From an uncultured Gilliamella sp. (lineage in GTDB: Bacteria; Pseudomonadota; Gammaproteobacteria; Enterobacterales; Enterobacteriaceae): 6,208 nt of DNA. The position numbers and the translations under genes are program-made. Each line of letters starts with the position of its first letter. The first letter of the stretch is position 1. The notes beneath the pieces are model-generated. The model was not told the DNA's origin, did no database searches, and saw nothing but the letters and a program-made list of their open reading frames with translations. The DNA lies in assembly GCA_945291235.1 (NCBI GenBank), contig CALYQY010000107.1, positions 1 through 6,208 on the forward strand, in the 5' to 3' direction. Below, in pieces: positions 6,185-6,208 of this stretch.

Positions 6185-6208
6185 TTGTTGGTAATAAATA
6201 GTGCTATT

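Overview
The window is AT-rich, and every gene I can support lies on the minus strand, so transcription runs from high to low coordinates. Gene content (a PTS, Gram-negative-type Shine-Dalgarno sites, an UlaA-type permease) and base composition suggest a low-GC gammaproteobacterium. A gut-associated Orbaceae (Gilliamella-like) or a Pasteurellaceae relative seems most likely, but that is an inference from overall feel and not from a marker gene.

Most of the window (6208 down to about 406) is one compact, apparently complete carbohydrate-uptake operon. In transcription order it holds: a promoter region with an inverted repeat (about 6125-6184); a 690-residue PRD-type transcription activator with EIIB-like and EIIA domains (4022-6094); a stand-alone EIIB (3677-3979); an UlaA/SgaT-family EIIC permease (2366-3655); a 135-residue TPR-like protein of unknown function (1944-2351); a class II ketose-bisphosphate aldolase (1075-1932); a 202-residue P-loop kinase-like protein (450-1058); and a perfect 26-bp palindrome that probably forms the terminator (406-431). 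The gaps between genes are only 42, 21, 14, 11 and 16 bases, each with a good ribosome binding site, so the set is very likely co-transcribed.

Working model (inference): the EIIC/EIIB pair imports and phosphorylates a sugar or sugar-like compound. There is no separate EIIA gene, and the intact EIIA domain at the C-terminus of the regulator may supply the phosphate. The P-loop protein may add a second phosphate, and the aldolase would then cleave the resulting ketose bisphosphate into triose-type products. None of the ascorbate catabolic enzymes (lactonase, decarboxylase, epimerases) is present, and the ligand-site motifs of the EIIC differ from E. coli UlaA as I recall it. The substrate is therefore probably not L-ascorbate and remains unknown.

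Beyond the terminator, positions 212-405 hold no gene I can support, only a possible weak promoter. Positions 1-211 hold the 5' part of a separate gene for a small secreted protein that runs off the left edge.
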